From Planctomycetota bacterium (GTDB taxonomy: Bacteria > Planctomycetota > Phycisphaerae > Phycisphaerales > SM1A02), in assembly GCA_024230295.1 (NCBI GenBank), contig JAAERN010000147.1, forward strand, positions 62,001 through 126,000: a stretch of 64,000 bases of DNA, given 5' to 3'. Positions within the stretch are counted from its first letter, which is position 1. Every line of letters starts with the position of its first letter. The notes beneath the pieces are model-generated. The model searched no databases, had not been told where the DNA came from, and saw only the letters and a list, made by a program, of their open reading frames with translations. Positions 35,619-44,436 of the stretch are shown in pieces. The translations under genes and the position numbers were made by a program.

Positions 35619-37154
35619 CTACTCGCACGGCCCGAACGCCTGAATCACAGCGAGCACATCATCGACACCGACGAACCCATCACCGGTGACATCCGCGTCC
35701 TCATCGGTGGTGCCCCAGTAGCCGATGACGATCAGCAGATCGCCGACGTCGACCGCTCCATTGCCATTGATGTCTTCCTCGCAGACCGCTGGCTCAACAC
35801 CGAGGTAGAGGATCTCGGTGTCATCGCCGCTGTCATTGGTTGCCGTCACGAAAAAGAGATAGAGAAACTCGCTGTACACGGGGTCTGCCCAAAGCAGTTG
35901 TCCGGTTTGGGGGTTGATGGTGAGTCCGGCGGGCGGCTCTCCCGAGAGCGACCAAATCGTAGGGGCCATGTTGATCGGATGCGTGAGTGCTGGAACCGAA
36001 CTGCTCCATGGCTCGCCTTCCGTGGCGAAGTGTTGCCCCAGCGGGTCGACGATGTCGGGGGGCAGTCGATCGATGATCTGCGGGACGCAGTAGGCTGTGA
36101 AATTGTTGTCTTCCCACACCTCGTCGACGTTCTCGCCGCTGTCGATCATCGAGAGGATGTAGTAGTCGCCGGAAGCGATGTCAGCAGGCAGATCCTGAAA
36201 CAGATCAAAGTCGATCGTGGAGATCATGGGCAGGTCCCACGGGATCTCACCGAGGATGAGATCATCGGCCGAAGGGGTATCGTCGGTGCTCATCCAGATC
36301 GTCTGCATGACGCCTATGACCTCGGTCGTACCGAGGTTTTCGATCGCGCTTCGGACTTGGATACTCTCGCCTGGAAGAAGAACATCCGGATCGCTGAAGA
36401 CGGTGAAGGCGATGCCGACGTACTCGTCGCTCCAGGTGAAGTTGGGTGTTGAAAGGTCTGTGTAGGAGGGAATGGTGGTGGGGTACAGCACCATGGCGCC
36501 GAGCCGATCATCGCTGTGCAAATCCATAACGCGCGGTGTGCCGCTGCTTCCGCCGTGCGGATAGCCAGGATTCATCGTGCAGACCATCCACGGATCACCC
36601 GCTGGCTCGGTGCCGATCGGTTCATGCGCAAGGCCGATGCTGTGACCACACTCGTGCATCGTGGTCAGCACGAATGTGAAGCCATGGTCGCCGGGAATGG
36701 CCTCCTGCTCGCAGGTGGGGGAGAGTTCCATGTTCCATCCGACGCCCAGCGGAAAGTCGCTGAAGACCATGTCCATGTCGAACCACTCGGCGGCGTTATT
36801 GACGCTGTAGGTCAGGCCCAGCACGCCGGGGTCGAGATCATCTGCTGAAACGGCGGTCGTGTCGCTGTATCCGTCGTAATGATCCAGCGTGTAGTCCTGA
36901 TCGAGCGGGAAGTAGTAGAACTCGAAGCTACTTCCCTCGACGAGGTTCCACTGCGACATGCCGTAGAGCATGAGATTGAAAGTGTCACTGCCTTCGGGGA
37001 AGGTTGATGGGTAAAGATATCGCACCAATTGATTCTCGGGCCACACGACGATGTTGCTGCCATAGGTCCAGGCGTTATAAGCCGTGGCGGGCGCCGCGCC
37101 CATCAAGAGGCATAGGGCGGCGCAGGGGACGGAGCACGTGTGTTGGCGATTCAC
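35619..37154 (-). CDS. Exported matrixin-like metalloprotease with CARDB/Ig modules and dockerin-like tail
   Basis: A 511-residue protein with a signal peptide (LCLLMGAAPATAYN). The zinc motif is TTMHECGHSIGLAHEP, the extended HEXXHXXGXXH of metzincins, followed by a Met in the turn region (TPRVMDLHSDD). After the catalytic part comes a CARDB-like segment (LLPGESIQVRSAIENLG), then a putative Ig domain (WSLSGEPPAGLTINPQTGQL). A two-repeat dockerin-like tail ends FGPCE. It probably acts on proteins outside the cell. Its ATG overlaps the stop of the upstream gene at 37151, so both form an operon. Confidence 0.85.
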   Translation of the reverse strand: MNRQHTCSVPCAALCLLMGAAPATAYNAWTYGSNIVVWPENQLVRYLYPSTFPEGSDTFNLMLYGMSQWNLVEGSSFEFYYFPLDQDYTLDHYDGYSDTTAVSADDLDPGVLGLTYSVNNAAEWFDMDMVFSDFPLGVGWNMELSPTCEQEAIPGDHGFTFVLTTMHECGHSIGLAHEPIGTEPAGDPWMVCTMNPGYPHGGSSGTPRVMDLHSDDRLGAMVLYPTTIPSYTDLSTPNFTWSDEYVGIAFTVFSDPDVLLPGESIQVRSAIENLGTTEVIGVMQTIWMSTDDTPSADDLILGEIPWDLPMISTIDFDLFQDLPADIASGDYYILSMIDSGENVDEVWEDNNFTAYCVPQIIDRLPPDIVDPLGQHFATEGEPWSSSVPALTHPINMAPTIWSLSGEPPAGLTINPQTGQLLWADPVYSEFLYLFFVTATNDSGDDTEILYLGVEPAVCEEDINGNGAVDVGDLLIVIGYWGTTDEDADVTGDGFVGVDDVLAVIQAFGPCE

Positions 37155-37849
37155 GGCGCGGACTCCCGCGATGTGGTTGACGCTGGTTCGACTCCATTGG
37201 GTGGTTGGGTGTGGCCGCTCGGTGATCCGGGCGCTGCTATGAGGGAGGTAGGCTGATACGTGGGAATGATTCGCACGGGAGCATTCGGAGGCAGTTCAAC
37301 CGGAGTGCTCGCTGCGGCAACTGCCCTGAGTGCGTCGAGAAACGCATCGGTTTGCATGCGACTGTCGGCGGCTTTCGTCACGATGTAGCCGCCGCTATCG
37401 AGCGCGGTGACAGTTGCGCCGCGGCCGTCTTGCACGCCGCCATCGTTCATCAGGCGAAAGCCGCCCTGATGAATGCCTGCCGTCGGGAAGGAACGCCATG
37501 CTGGCAGTAAGCAGAGTGCCCATCGTTCACCTTCGTTGAACTCGGGTGCACCCGAGACTCTTGCTTGCCAAGTGCCCACGGTACCACCGGGAACGGTGAA
37601 GCTGAGTGTCCGCTGCGCGGCGTCGCCGCCCTTGAGGAACTCAGCGTTCGTAAGCGTGACCCGCGTCTCGATCCGTCGGGGGTTCTCGGCCCAGTAGGAC
37701 TGCACCGACGCCACATTCGCGACAACGATATGGCCCGAGAGATCGGCAATCCGCTGCAGAGGCATTCGAACGACGCTTGTGGCGTGGGCGACTCCTCCGG
37801 CGAGCGCCAGAAGAGCGCCTAACAGTATGTTTCGTTGGGGGTGTGTCAT
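37151..37849 (-). CDS. Exported protein of unknown function, operon partner of the protease
   Basis: A 232-residue protein with a signal peptide (LLGALLALAGGVAHAT). The mature part starts with RMPLQRIADLSGHIVVANVASV, and a beta-rich domain (ETRVTLTNAEFLKG, RTLSFTVPGG) gives way to a Pro-rich disordered tail. The pattern recalls exported proteins found next to matrixin genes in planctomycetes, where it may be a partner or inhibitor; that is inference. It overlaps the protease start by ATGA. Confidence 0.65.
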   Translation of the reverse strand: MTHPQRNILLGALLALAGGVAHATSVVRMPLQRIADLSGHIVVANVASVQSYWAENPRRIETRVTLTNAEFLKGGDAAQRTLSFTVPGGTVGTWQARVSGAPEFNEGERWALCLLPAWRSFPTAGIHQGGFRLMNDGGVQDGRGATVTALDSGGYIVTKAADSRMQTDAFLDALRAVAAASTPVELPPNAPVRIIPTYQPTSLIAAPGSPSGHTQPPNGVEPASTTSRESAP

Positions 37850-38010
37850 GGCACGTCGATAGTAGTTGCCTCCAAGGTGGTTCCAAAGGTCACGCTTGGA
37901 CGTTTACTGAAAATCTGTGCTGAGTTCTTCGTTGGAGTCCAATCGTTACATCCTGTTGCCTATGTTGTCACGTGCTACCGTGCCGACCTGAGAGGAACTA
38001 AGAGAGAACT

Positions 38011-39630
38011 ATGCATAATCAGCAAGCATTCGAACTTCTTCATGACCCGTTTCGGAACAAGGGCACCGCCTTTACCGAAGAGGAGCGGCTGGCGAACGGG
38101 CTTGAGGGCCTGTTACCGCCGACAGTCGAGACTTTGGATGAGCAGGTCGAGCGGATTCTCAAGCAGATTGTGCGGTGGGACAACGACCTCGAGCGGTACA
38201 TGATGTTGAGATCGCTGCAGGATCGTAACCGTACGTTGTTCTATCGCGTGCTTACGAGCGATCCCGAGCGTTTTCTGCCGCTCGTCTACACGCCAACCGT
38301 GGGGGATGCATGCGAGCAATTCGGACACATTCTCCGCCGCTCTCATGGTGTCTACCTTCCCGTGACCGCGAGGGGACGGGTTAAGGATCTTCTTTCGAAC
38401 TGGGAAGAGCGGGACGTGCGGTTCATTGTGGTGACGGATGGATCACGGATTCTCGGTCTTGGTGATCTTGGCGCTAGCGGCATGGGGATTCCGATCGGCA
38501 AACTGGCGCTGTATACGGCGTGTGCTGGAGTGCCACCACGCCTGTCGCTGCCGATTATGCTCGACGTCGGCACAGACAATGAGGGATTTCTCAACGACCC
38601 CCTGTACGCAGGGATTCGCCAGAAACGGTGCGATGACGAGACCTACTACGCTTTTCTTGACGAGTTTGTGCAGGCCGTGCAGGAACTGTTTCCAAAGTGT
38701 TGTATCCAGTTCGAAGACTTCAGCATGAATCACGCTGCGCCGCTGCTGGCGAAGTACCGCGATGAAGTCTGCTGTTTCAACGACGATATTCAGGGAACTG
38801 CGGGCGTTGCGGTCGCCGGGATCTACGCTGCATGCCGCGCCAAAGGAGAGTCGATTGGCGACCAGCGGATTCTCTTTCTGGGCGCCGGGTCTGCAGGCAC
38901 TGGCATTGCGGAACTGTTTGTCGAGGCGATCGTCGCTGATACTGGCAAGACTCGCGAAGAGGCCATGAAGCATGTTCAGTTGTTTGATGTGAATGGCCTG
39001 CTCGTGCAGGGACGGACAGATCTGATGCCCTTCCAGAAGCCATTCATGGCGGACGCACCGGCATGCGACGATTTCGTCGAGGCCATCAAGTCATTCAGAC
39101 CGACAGGAATCATCGGCGTATCCACCGTGCAAGGGGCCTTCAACGAGCAGGTTGTTCGAGCGATGGTGGAGGTCAACGATCGACCACTTATCTTCCCGTA
39201 TTCCAACCCAACCTCGCGTGCGGAGTGCACTGCGGAGGAGGCGTATGAGTGGACGGATGGCCGAGTTCTCTTTGGAAGCGGGACGCCAATGCCTCCAGTG
39301 AAGGTGGGCGGCAAGATGATCAAGCCATCTCAGGGCAACAATGTCTACATCTTCCCCGCGGTCGGCATGGCCATCTTCGCTACCGGCGCGTGGCGTGTTC
39401 CCCAGGAGGCCTTCCTCGCTGCGGCCCGAAGCCTTGCGATGCAGGTTCCCCAGTCATTCTTTGAGAACGGCCGGCTGTATCCAGATCGCGGGAACATTCG
39501 TGCTGTCTCACTGAACGTGGCCGGAGCCGTCGCGAGGACACTCTCGCAGCTCGGGCATGCCCGGAATCATTGTGATGATTGGGATAAGCGGATCGCAGAA
39601 CTGGCCTATCGTCCAGAGTATTCGACCTAG
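38011..39630 (+). CDS. maeA: NAD-dependent malic enzyme
   Basis: Oxidative decarboxylation of malate to pyruvate. The 539-residue protein is full length for the long malic-enzyme class. Signature blocks are FRNKGTAFT, VYTPTVGDACEQFG, LGLGDLGASGMGIPIGKL, DVGTDNE, FEDFSMNHA and FNDDIQGTAGV (divalent-metal Asp residues), with FLGAGSAGTGIAELF as the NAD site. NAD versus NADP use cannot be settled from motifs alone, but the layout is that of the SfcA/MaeA type. GAGAG lies shortly before the ATG. A 160-bp upstream region likely holds its promoter. Confidence 0.92.
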   Translation: MHNQQAFELLHDPFRNKGTAFTEEERLANGLEGLLPPTVETLDEQVERILKQIVRWDNDLERYMMLRSLQDRNRTLFYRVLTSDPERFLPLVYTPTVGDACEQFGHILRRSHGVYLPVTARGRVKDLLSNWEERDVRFIVVTDGSRILGLGDLGASGMGIPIGKLALYTACAGVPPRLSLPIMLDVGTDNEGFLNDPLYAGIRQKRCDDETYYAFLDEFVQAVQELFPKCCIQFEDFSMNHAAPLLAKYRDEVCCFNDDIQGTAGVAVAGIYAACRAKGESIGDQRILFLGAGSAGTGIAELFVEAIVADTGKTREEAMKHVQLFDVNGLLVQGRTDLMPFQKPFMADAPACDDFVEAIKSFRPTGIIGVSTVQGAFNEQVVRAMVEVNDRPLIFPYSNPTSRAECTAEEAYEWTDGRVLFGSGTPMPPVKVGGKMIKPSQGNNVYIFPAVGMAIFATGAWRVPQEAFLAAARSLAMQVPQSFFENGRLYPDRGNIRAVSLNVAGAVARTLSQLGHARNHCDDWDKRIAELAYRPEYST

Positions 39631-39633
39631 CAG

Positions 39634-39660
39634 GCGCAGGCGGGTACGGATTGCCTGTGC
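39634..39660 (+). terminator. Possible terminator hairpin after malic enzyme
   Basis: GCGCAGGC and GCCTGTGC pair over 8 bp with one G-U, around an 11-base loop. A short T run (TCTTTTG) comes only seven bases later, so support is moderate. Confidence 0.35.
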
Positions 39661-39719
39661 GAATCATCTTTTGTCAATAGGTGGCCCAACGACAGTGCTT
39701 TGATTGGCATTGTTGGGGT

Positions 39720-40574
39720 ATGTCACGAATGTACTACATCGCGTTTCTCGTAGTCGCCGCGGCAAGCTCGGCAGTTGCTTCCTCGCCCATGGGTTCGGCC
39801 GAAGGCTTTACCGTCTTTGTGCTACAGAATTACCAGGCCAACAACACCGACTGCACGGGGCGTGTTGCAGTCGGGGCCGATGCCCAATTCAACAACGTCG
39901 GAGTCGGGTCGGGCCTTACGAACTCGGCTGGCACCCGCGATGATCTCATTGTCGGCGATGACCTCACGTGGAACAACGGGCAGAACTTCAATGGCAACAC
40001 GCAGGTGAGCGATGACACCACGCTCAACAGCGTCGGCACTCCCAATGGATCCGTTGGGTCGAGCGTGAGTATCGACTTTGGCGATGCTCAGTCCGAGTTG
40101 GAGTCGCTCTCGGACGATCTGGCGGCAGTGCCCGCCGATGGCGAGGTGGTCCGGCAGTGGGGGCAGTTATTCCTCACCGGGACCAAGAACGACATCAACG
40201 TCTTCGATCTGGCTACATCCGACTTCTACCCGTGCTACGGCCTTCACATTGATGTGCCGAGCGGTTCAACTGCGCTCATCAACGTCTCGGGCAGCATTAT
40301 CGCTATGAACTGGTTTCAGCCGTTCCTCACCGGCGTGACCGCGGATCACCTGTTCTTCAACTTCGCCGGGTGCACGGTCTTCCAGATGAACGGAATCGGC
40401 TGGAAGGGATCGATTCTGGCCCCCAGAGCCACAATGCAGTTCAACAATGGCCAAATCGACGGGGCCCTCGTGATCAAGGATCTCCAGGGCAACGGTGAGT
40501 CGCACCACATGCCCTTTACGGGCGATCTTCCGGTGGACTCCGGCGGCGAAATTTCGGTTGCTCCCTACGATTGA
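39720..40574 (+). CDS. Exported choice-of-anchor A family protein
   Basis: A 284-residue protein with a signal peptide (MYYIAFLVVAAASSAVASS). The body is one choice-of-anchor A domain: FTVFVLQNYQANNTDCTGRV, GADAQFNNVGVGSGL, NVSGSIIAMNWFQP and GWKGSILAPRATMQFNNGQI, the typical repeated F-N-N and G-S-I-L-A-P strings. Members of this family are cell-surface proteins whose C-terminal anchors vary; here none is visible beyond the domain, so it may be freely secreted. The exact start (39720 or 39729) is open. Confidence 0.82.
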   Translation: MSRMYYIAFLVVAAASSAVASSPMGSAEGFTVFVLQNYQANNTDCTGRVAVGADAQFNNVGVGSGLTNSAGTRDDLIVGDDLTWNNGQNFNGNTQVSDDTTLNSVGTPNGSVGSSVSIDFGDAQSELESLSDDLAAVPADGEVVRQWGQLFLTGTKNDINVFDLATSDFYPCYGLHIDVPSGSTALINVSGSIIAMNWFQPFLTGVTADHLFFNFAGCTVFQMNGIGWKGSILAPRATMQFNNGQIDGALVIKDLQGNGESHHMPFTGDLPVDSGGEISVAPYD

Positions 40575-40648
40575 GTCATCCGAGGGCAAAGTGGGAGGGG
40601 GTAAAGGATTCTCGGATCCAAAAATCCCCCATTTATTCCAATGGTCCC

Positions 40649-40677
40649 TTTACATGACCTCGAGGTACTAGTATTCT
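40649..40677 (+). promoter_or_regulatory. Putative sigma-70-type promoter in the 40.6-kb gap
   Basis: TTTACA and TATTCT separated by 17 bp (five and four of six consensus matches). It points toward a strong hairpin at 40718, with no gene on this strand downstream for several kb. Confidence 0.45.
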
Positions 40678-40683
40678 CCGCTC

Positions 40684-40762
40684 AGGCGATCTCAATCAAA
40701 TATGCCCCCTTCCTCCCGGCAGCCTCCCTCCACCAATAGGTGAATGGAGGCTGCCTTTCTTT
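40684..40762 (+). ncRNA. Candidate small RNA of about 78 nt
   Basis: It would start about seven bases after the -10 at 40672 and end at the T-rich tail of the terminator. It contains CCCCCTTCCTCCC, which could pair with Shine-Dalgarno sequences of other messages. No known RNA family was recognised. Alternatively this is only a long 3' UTR of the choice-of-anchor A gene. Confidence 0.35.
40718..40762 (+). terminator. Rho-independent terminator
   Basis: GGCAGCCTCC and GGAGGCTGCC form a perfect 10-bp stem, with an inner CACC/GGTG pair in the loop, followed by TTTCTTTG. It can end the preceding plus-strand transcript. Confidence 0.78.
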
Positions 40763-40808
40763 GTATCGATAAGTGAATGGGCGGGAGTGGGCAGAAGTGC
40801 TCTGCGGG

Positions 40809-41384
40809 CTACATGCTTCCGCCCATGTGATCGGCCCTGGTCGGCTTGCCGCCGACCCAGATGTGCTTCGCGTTGACGATGAACACCCCTTCATCGTTGC
40901 GGTCCTGCACGACGCCTTCGACGAGCACGAACTTCGACTCGTCAAGGCCTCCCATGCCCTTGGCGGACTGCCGGAGCGGTTTGCCCGAGCCGTCGACGAT
41001 TTGAATCGTGGCGGTTCCCTCACGCAGGGCGTCGCCATCTTCACAGCAGTAGTCCCACGGCACGCTGCAGTGATCCTCATCACCCATCAACTCGCATGAA
41101 ACGAGCGATGGATCCGCCGCGATGAAGATGGCGTTGCCGTCGATGAAGGAAACTTTCTTGCCGCCGATTCGGCCGAGAAATCGAACCGTCTCGCCCTTCT
41201 TGGCTGACTTCTTTGCCTCGGTAATTCCGGGAGCGTCCGCGGGCCGGGCTGACACAAAGACATCGTTGGAGGGTGCGGCCGGAGTAGGCGAGACCGGGGC
41301 TGGCTTGGCGGCTTGCTCATTTGGACTGCTTTCGCCGCAGCCGACAAGGACGATTGACGCGAGGACAGTGGATCTGAGGAACAT
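40809..41384 (-). CDS. Cys-containing lipoprotein, last gene of the ABC efflux operon
   Basis: A 191-residue lipoprotein (lipobox IVLVGC) with a Pro/Ala-rich spacer. An OB-like domain follows: KGETVRFLGRIGGK, AIFIAADPSL, then SCELMGDEDHCSVPWDYCC with four cysteines and a His. TIQIVDGSGKPLR and KFVLVEGVVQ follow. The Cys cluster could bind a metal, inferred from the residues only. AAGGAG seven bases before ATG fixes the start. It lies 24 bp after the second permease, and probably serves that transporter from the periplasmic side. Confidence 0.72.
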   Translation of the reverse strand: MFLRSTVLASIVLVGCGESSPNEQAAKPAPVSPTPAAPSNDVFVSARPADAPGITEAKKSAKKGETVRFLGRIGGKKVSFIDGNAIFIAADPSLVSCELMGDEDHCSVPWDYCCEDGDALREGTATIQIVDGSGKPLRQSAKGMGGLDESKFVLVEGVVQDRNDEGVFIVNAKHIWVGGKPTRADHMGGSM

Positions 41385-41408
41385 GTGGAACTCCTTGGTT
41401 TGTTCAGG

Positions 41409-42575
41409 TTACTCCCCGGCGCGCAGCGCTTCGGGAATGGGTCTTCGAAGGCATCGCCACGCGGGCACAGCCGCGCCGAGAATGCCGAGAAACAGTCCGG
41501 CCGCGAGGCCGAGCGACAGGACGCCGGCATCGATGGTGATGCCGAAGACGCCCATTGAGAAACGAATGACGAAGTGGTCGAGCACAAGCAGGCCGATGCC
41601 ACATGCGATCAGCGCACCGACTGCCGAAGCGAGAATCGATTCCTGAATGAAGGACCAGAGAATGGCGGTTCGGGAAAAACCAAGCGTCTGCAGTGAACCG
41701 ATCTCCCGCACTCGACTGGCAAAAGCCGCGTACATCGTGTTGAGCCCGCCTGTCACTCCGCCAATGGCGATGAGCACAGCCGTCACCATGACAAGTAGTC
41801 GCACTGGTCGATAGAAGGCTCCAAGTTGCGCGTAGTAGTCGGTCTCGGAGATCGCAGCAAGTTCAAGGTCGAGCCGTGTCGCCGCGAAGGCTTCGAGATC
41901 GGCGAGTTCTGCCTCGTCCATTCGAAGAACGACAGTCGAGAGGCTGTCCCGCTGTGCGGTGATTTGCAGATCCGTCAGGGCCGTCCAGAATTCACCCTCG
42001 ATGACGCCGCCGTCTGCAGCCATGAGGCCGACGACCTCATAGGGCTCATTGTCGAGGATAAATGTCGTGCCCAAGATCGACACTGGTGGATCGAATCCAA
42101 GGGAGCGAGCCGCGAGTCTGCCGGCGATTAGCTCACTGTGCCCGGTGCGAGGTGATCGTCCTGCGAGAACCCGTGTTTTGTCATGCACCAGCCATGCTTC
42201 GGGTTGTATGCCGCGAATGACAGCAAGCCTACCGGGCGCATCTGGTTCAGTGGCGAGTGGCATGGCGAGATGAATCTCTGGTGAGACTGCATCGACGCCT
42301 GCCCGCGAGCGAAGCCCGGATACGCTCGCCGCGACAATCCCACTGGTTCGCATGGGAATCTCACTTCGCTCGATGCTCTCTTCGCTTCCGCTGCCAATCA
42401 GCATCACGGTATCGGGCGAGCCGCTGATTCGCATGGCTTTCTGCATGCCTCTGGTGAATCCAGCTGCTGCCAGAACGAGTAGAACAACCAGCGTGCTGCC
42501 GCCGACACTCAGGGCCAGTCGCAACGGAGAGCGACCAAGGTTTCGAACTGCGTATTCAAAAGGAAGTGTTCGCAT
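41409..42575 (-). CDS. FtsX-like ABC transporter permease (second)
   Basis: A 388-residue permease of the MacB/LolC-like type: one N-terminal helix (LALSVGGSTLVVLLVLAAA), a large periplasmic domain of about 200 residues, and three C-terminal helices with the FtsX motif (MYAAFASRVREIGSLQTLGFSRTAI split over the loop). AGGAG lies before this ATG. A longer frame upstream of 42575 would overlap the first permease gene and is not real. With the first permease it makes a heterodimeric pore. It pumps or extracts a substrate on the periplasmic side using ATP. Confidence 0.88.
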   Translation of the reverse strand: MRTLPFEYAVRNLGRSPLRLALSVGGSTLVVLLVLAAAGFTRGMQKAMRISGSPDTVMLIGSGSEESIERSEIPMRTSGIVAASVSGLRSRAGVDAVSPEIHLAMPLATEPDAPGRLAVIRGIQPEAWLVHDKTRVLAGRSPRTGHSELIAGRLAARSLGFDPPVSILGTTFILDNEPYEVVGLMAADGGVIEGEFWTALTDLQITAQRDSLSTVVLRMDEAELADLEAFAATRLDLELAAISETDYYAQLGAFYRPVRLLVMVTAVLIAIGGVTGGLNTMYAAFASRVREIGSLQTLGFSRTAILWSFIQESILASAVGALIACGIGLLVLDHFVIRFSMGVFGITIDAGVLSLGLAAGLFLGILGAAVPAWRCLRRPIPEALRAGE

Positions 42576-42585
42576 GGCTGTTCTC

Positions 42586-43746
42586 CTAGACCGCCCTGAA
42601 GCACGAGGCGATGTCGCGCCGCGCAAGACGCATGGCGGGGACAACTCCGGCGAGCAGTCCAAGTGTGAGTGCCGCTGCGATGCCAAGCAGCGGGGCGGTC
42701 CAACCGCCGGCAACTTCGACGTTGAGTCCTTCCATAGTGAGACTGAAGTTTCCAAGGCGGACAGTGGCAATTGCGGCGAAGGCGCCGAGTGCGCCGCCGG
42801 CGAGACCCATGGCGGCACCTTCGAGAAGCACCATCCAGCCGATGAGCGGGCCGGTGTATCCGAGCGTCTGAAGAACGGCGTGATCACGTACGCGGTCGCG
42901 CATCGCGAGAATGATGGCGTTCGCGATGAGCGCGAAGACTGCGGCGAGCGCTCCCCATGCCAACAGTCCGGCAAAATCTACAAGCTCAACGATGTCGCGA
43001 GCGGCGATTCCCACAAAGGCGCGCTCGGGCCGAGTGGCTGTGGGATGTTCATCATGGGCGAAGAGTTCGTCGATCTCCGCCGCAATGTTCTCAAGTTGTG
43101 TTGGATCTTCGACCGCGACGTTGAACTGGGTGACAAGGCCACCGGTTCCACCGCGGCGAGCGGCTTCTTGCAGGAATGGAAGATGTACCCAAGCGATGTT
43201 TCTGTCCTGCGGATGGTCCGTTTCAAGGATGCCAGCCACGAACACGGTGATCCCAGCGGCAGAGAACCGGTCACCGACCGAGATTTTCCGCCGAGCCGCT
43301 AACGCTTCGCCGATGATCGCGGCATCTCCACGAGTCTGCCAGTCTGCGATGGTACCGCCGGTGATGTGGGCGCCGGTTGCCAAGGCCTTGCCGAGGTCAT
43401 TTCGCGGGACGCCGCGAAACGTCACGACATCCAGCGAGGCGCGGCAATTTGAAACATGAATCTGCATGGGCACAACAGCCTTGACGCCGCCCAGGCGTTC
43501 GATGCGATCTCCGTAGAACTGTGGCAGTCGGCTTGAGAATGGACAGAAGCGATTCTCGCGGTACACGACAAGCGTCGTATCGCCTGCTTGGACCTGCGTC
43601 GCTGTATGCACGCCCTCCCGCATGGCCTCGACGGAGACGAAGAGGAACATGGCTACCGCGATGCCGCCGATGGTGAGGCTACTTCGAATCGGGCTGCGGA
43701 TAATCTGCCGAAGGACGGTTGGGATGACGCGAAACAACTGCATCAT
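42586..43746 (-). CDS. FtsX-like ABC transporter permease (first)
   Basis: A 386-residue permease with the same layout: N-terminal helix (IRSSLTIGGIAVAMFLFVSV), periplasmic MacB-like domain and three C-terminal helices. FtsX loop: AIILAMRDRVRDHAVLQTLGYT. The periplasmic part carries two cysteines (NRFCPFSS and HVSNCRASL), a possible disulfide or metal site. Its start overlaps the ATPase stop. Substrate unknown. Confidence 0.88.
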   Translation of the reverse strand: MMQLFRVIPTVLRQIIRSPIRSSLTIGGIAVAMFLFVSVEAMREGVHTATQVQAGDTTLVVYRENRFCPFSSRLPQFYGDRIERLGGVKAVVPMQIHVSNCRASLDVVTFRGVPRNDLGKALATGAHITGGTIADWQTRGDAAIIGEALAARRKISVGDRFSAAGITVFVAGILETDHPQDRNIAWVHLPFLQEAARRGGTGGLVTQFNVAVEDPTQLENIAAEIDELFAHDEHPTATRPERAFVGIAARDIVELVDFAGLLAWGALAAVFALIANAIILAMRDRVRDHAVLQTLGYTGPLIGWMVLLEGAAMGLAGGALGAFAAIATVRLGNFSLTMEGLNVEVAGGWTAPLLGIAAALTLGLLAGVVPAMRLARRDIASCFRAV

Positions 43747-44435
43747 GCCACGCCCTCCACGGCTTGCTCAACGAGTTGGCCCTTCTCGAGATGCAGAAGC
43801 GTATCGGCCCACTCGGTTGTGCGGGGGTCATGCGTCACCATGACGATCGTGCGGCCCTGTTCGGAGTTCAGCCGCGAGAGCAGTTCCATGACGGATGTAG
43901 CGCTTTCGCGATCGAGATCCCCCGTCGGCTCGTCGGCAAGCAGGATCGTTGGTTCCGTGACGATTGCACGTGCAATGGCGACCCGTTGTTCCTGACCACC
44001 GCTCAGTTGGCGAGGATAATGCATGTGCCGATCGGCGATCCCGACCGAGTCGAGTGCCGCAGCAACACGTTCGTGACGATCGCGGCGGGAGAGTTGTTGG
44101 AGCAGCAGTGGTAGTTCGACGTTTTCATATGCGGTTAGCACGGGAATGAGGTTATAGAGCTGAAAGATGTACCCGACGTGTGTGCTGCGCCATTTCGCCA
44201 GCGCGCCACGCGAGAGATTGTGAACAGGCTCGCCTGCGATCGAGAGCGTTCCCGCGGTCGGTCGGTCGATGCCTGCGAGCAGGTTGAGCAGGGTGGTCTT
44301 GCCGGAGCCGGACGGCCCCATCAACGCAACGAATCCGCCCGCCTCAATGTCAAGGTCGAGGTCCTGCAGGGGCGTGATCTCTTCCGCCCCGCGTCGATAG
44401 GTTCGCGTGAGTTTGCGACATTCAATAAGTGCCAT
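43743..44435 (-). CDS. ABC transporter ATPase (LolD/MacB-like)
   Basis: A 230-residue ATPase for the two permeases. Walker A is GPSGSGKTTLL, the signature is QLSGGQEQRVAIARAI, Walker B is ILLADEPTGDLD and the switch His is in VMVTHD. THVGYIFQLYNLIPVLT is the Q-loop typical of the MacB/LolD branch. It starts one base after the membrane-fusion gene and overlaps the first permease by 4 bp, so the subunits are made together. Confidence 0.93.
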   Translation of the reverse strand: MALIECRKLTRTYRRGAEEITPLQDLDLDIEAGGFVALMGPSGSGKTTLLNLLAGIDRPTAGTLSIAGEPVHNLSRGALAKWRSTHVGYIFQLYNLIPVLTAYENVELPLLLQQLSRRDRHERVAAALDSVGIADRHMHYPRQLSGGQEQRVAIARAIVTEPTILLADEPTGDLDRESATSVMELLSRLNSEQGRTIVMVTHDPRTTEWADTLLHLEKGQLVEQAVEGVA

Positions 44436-44436
44436 G

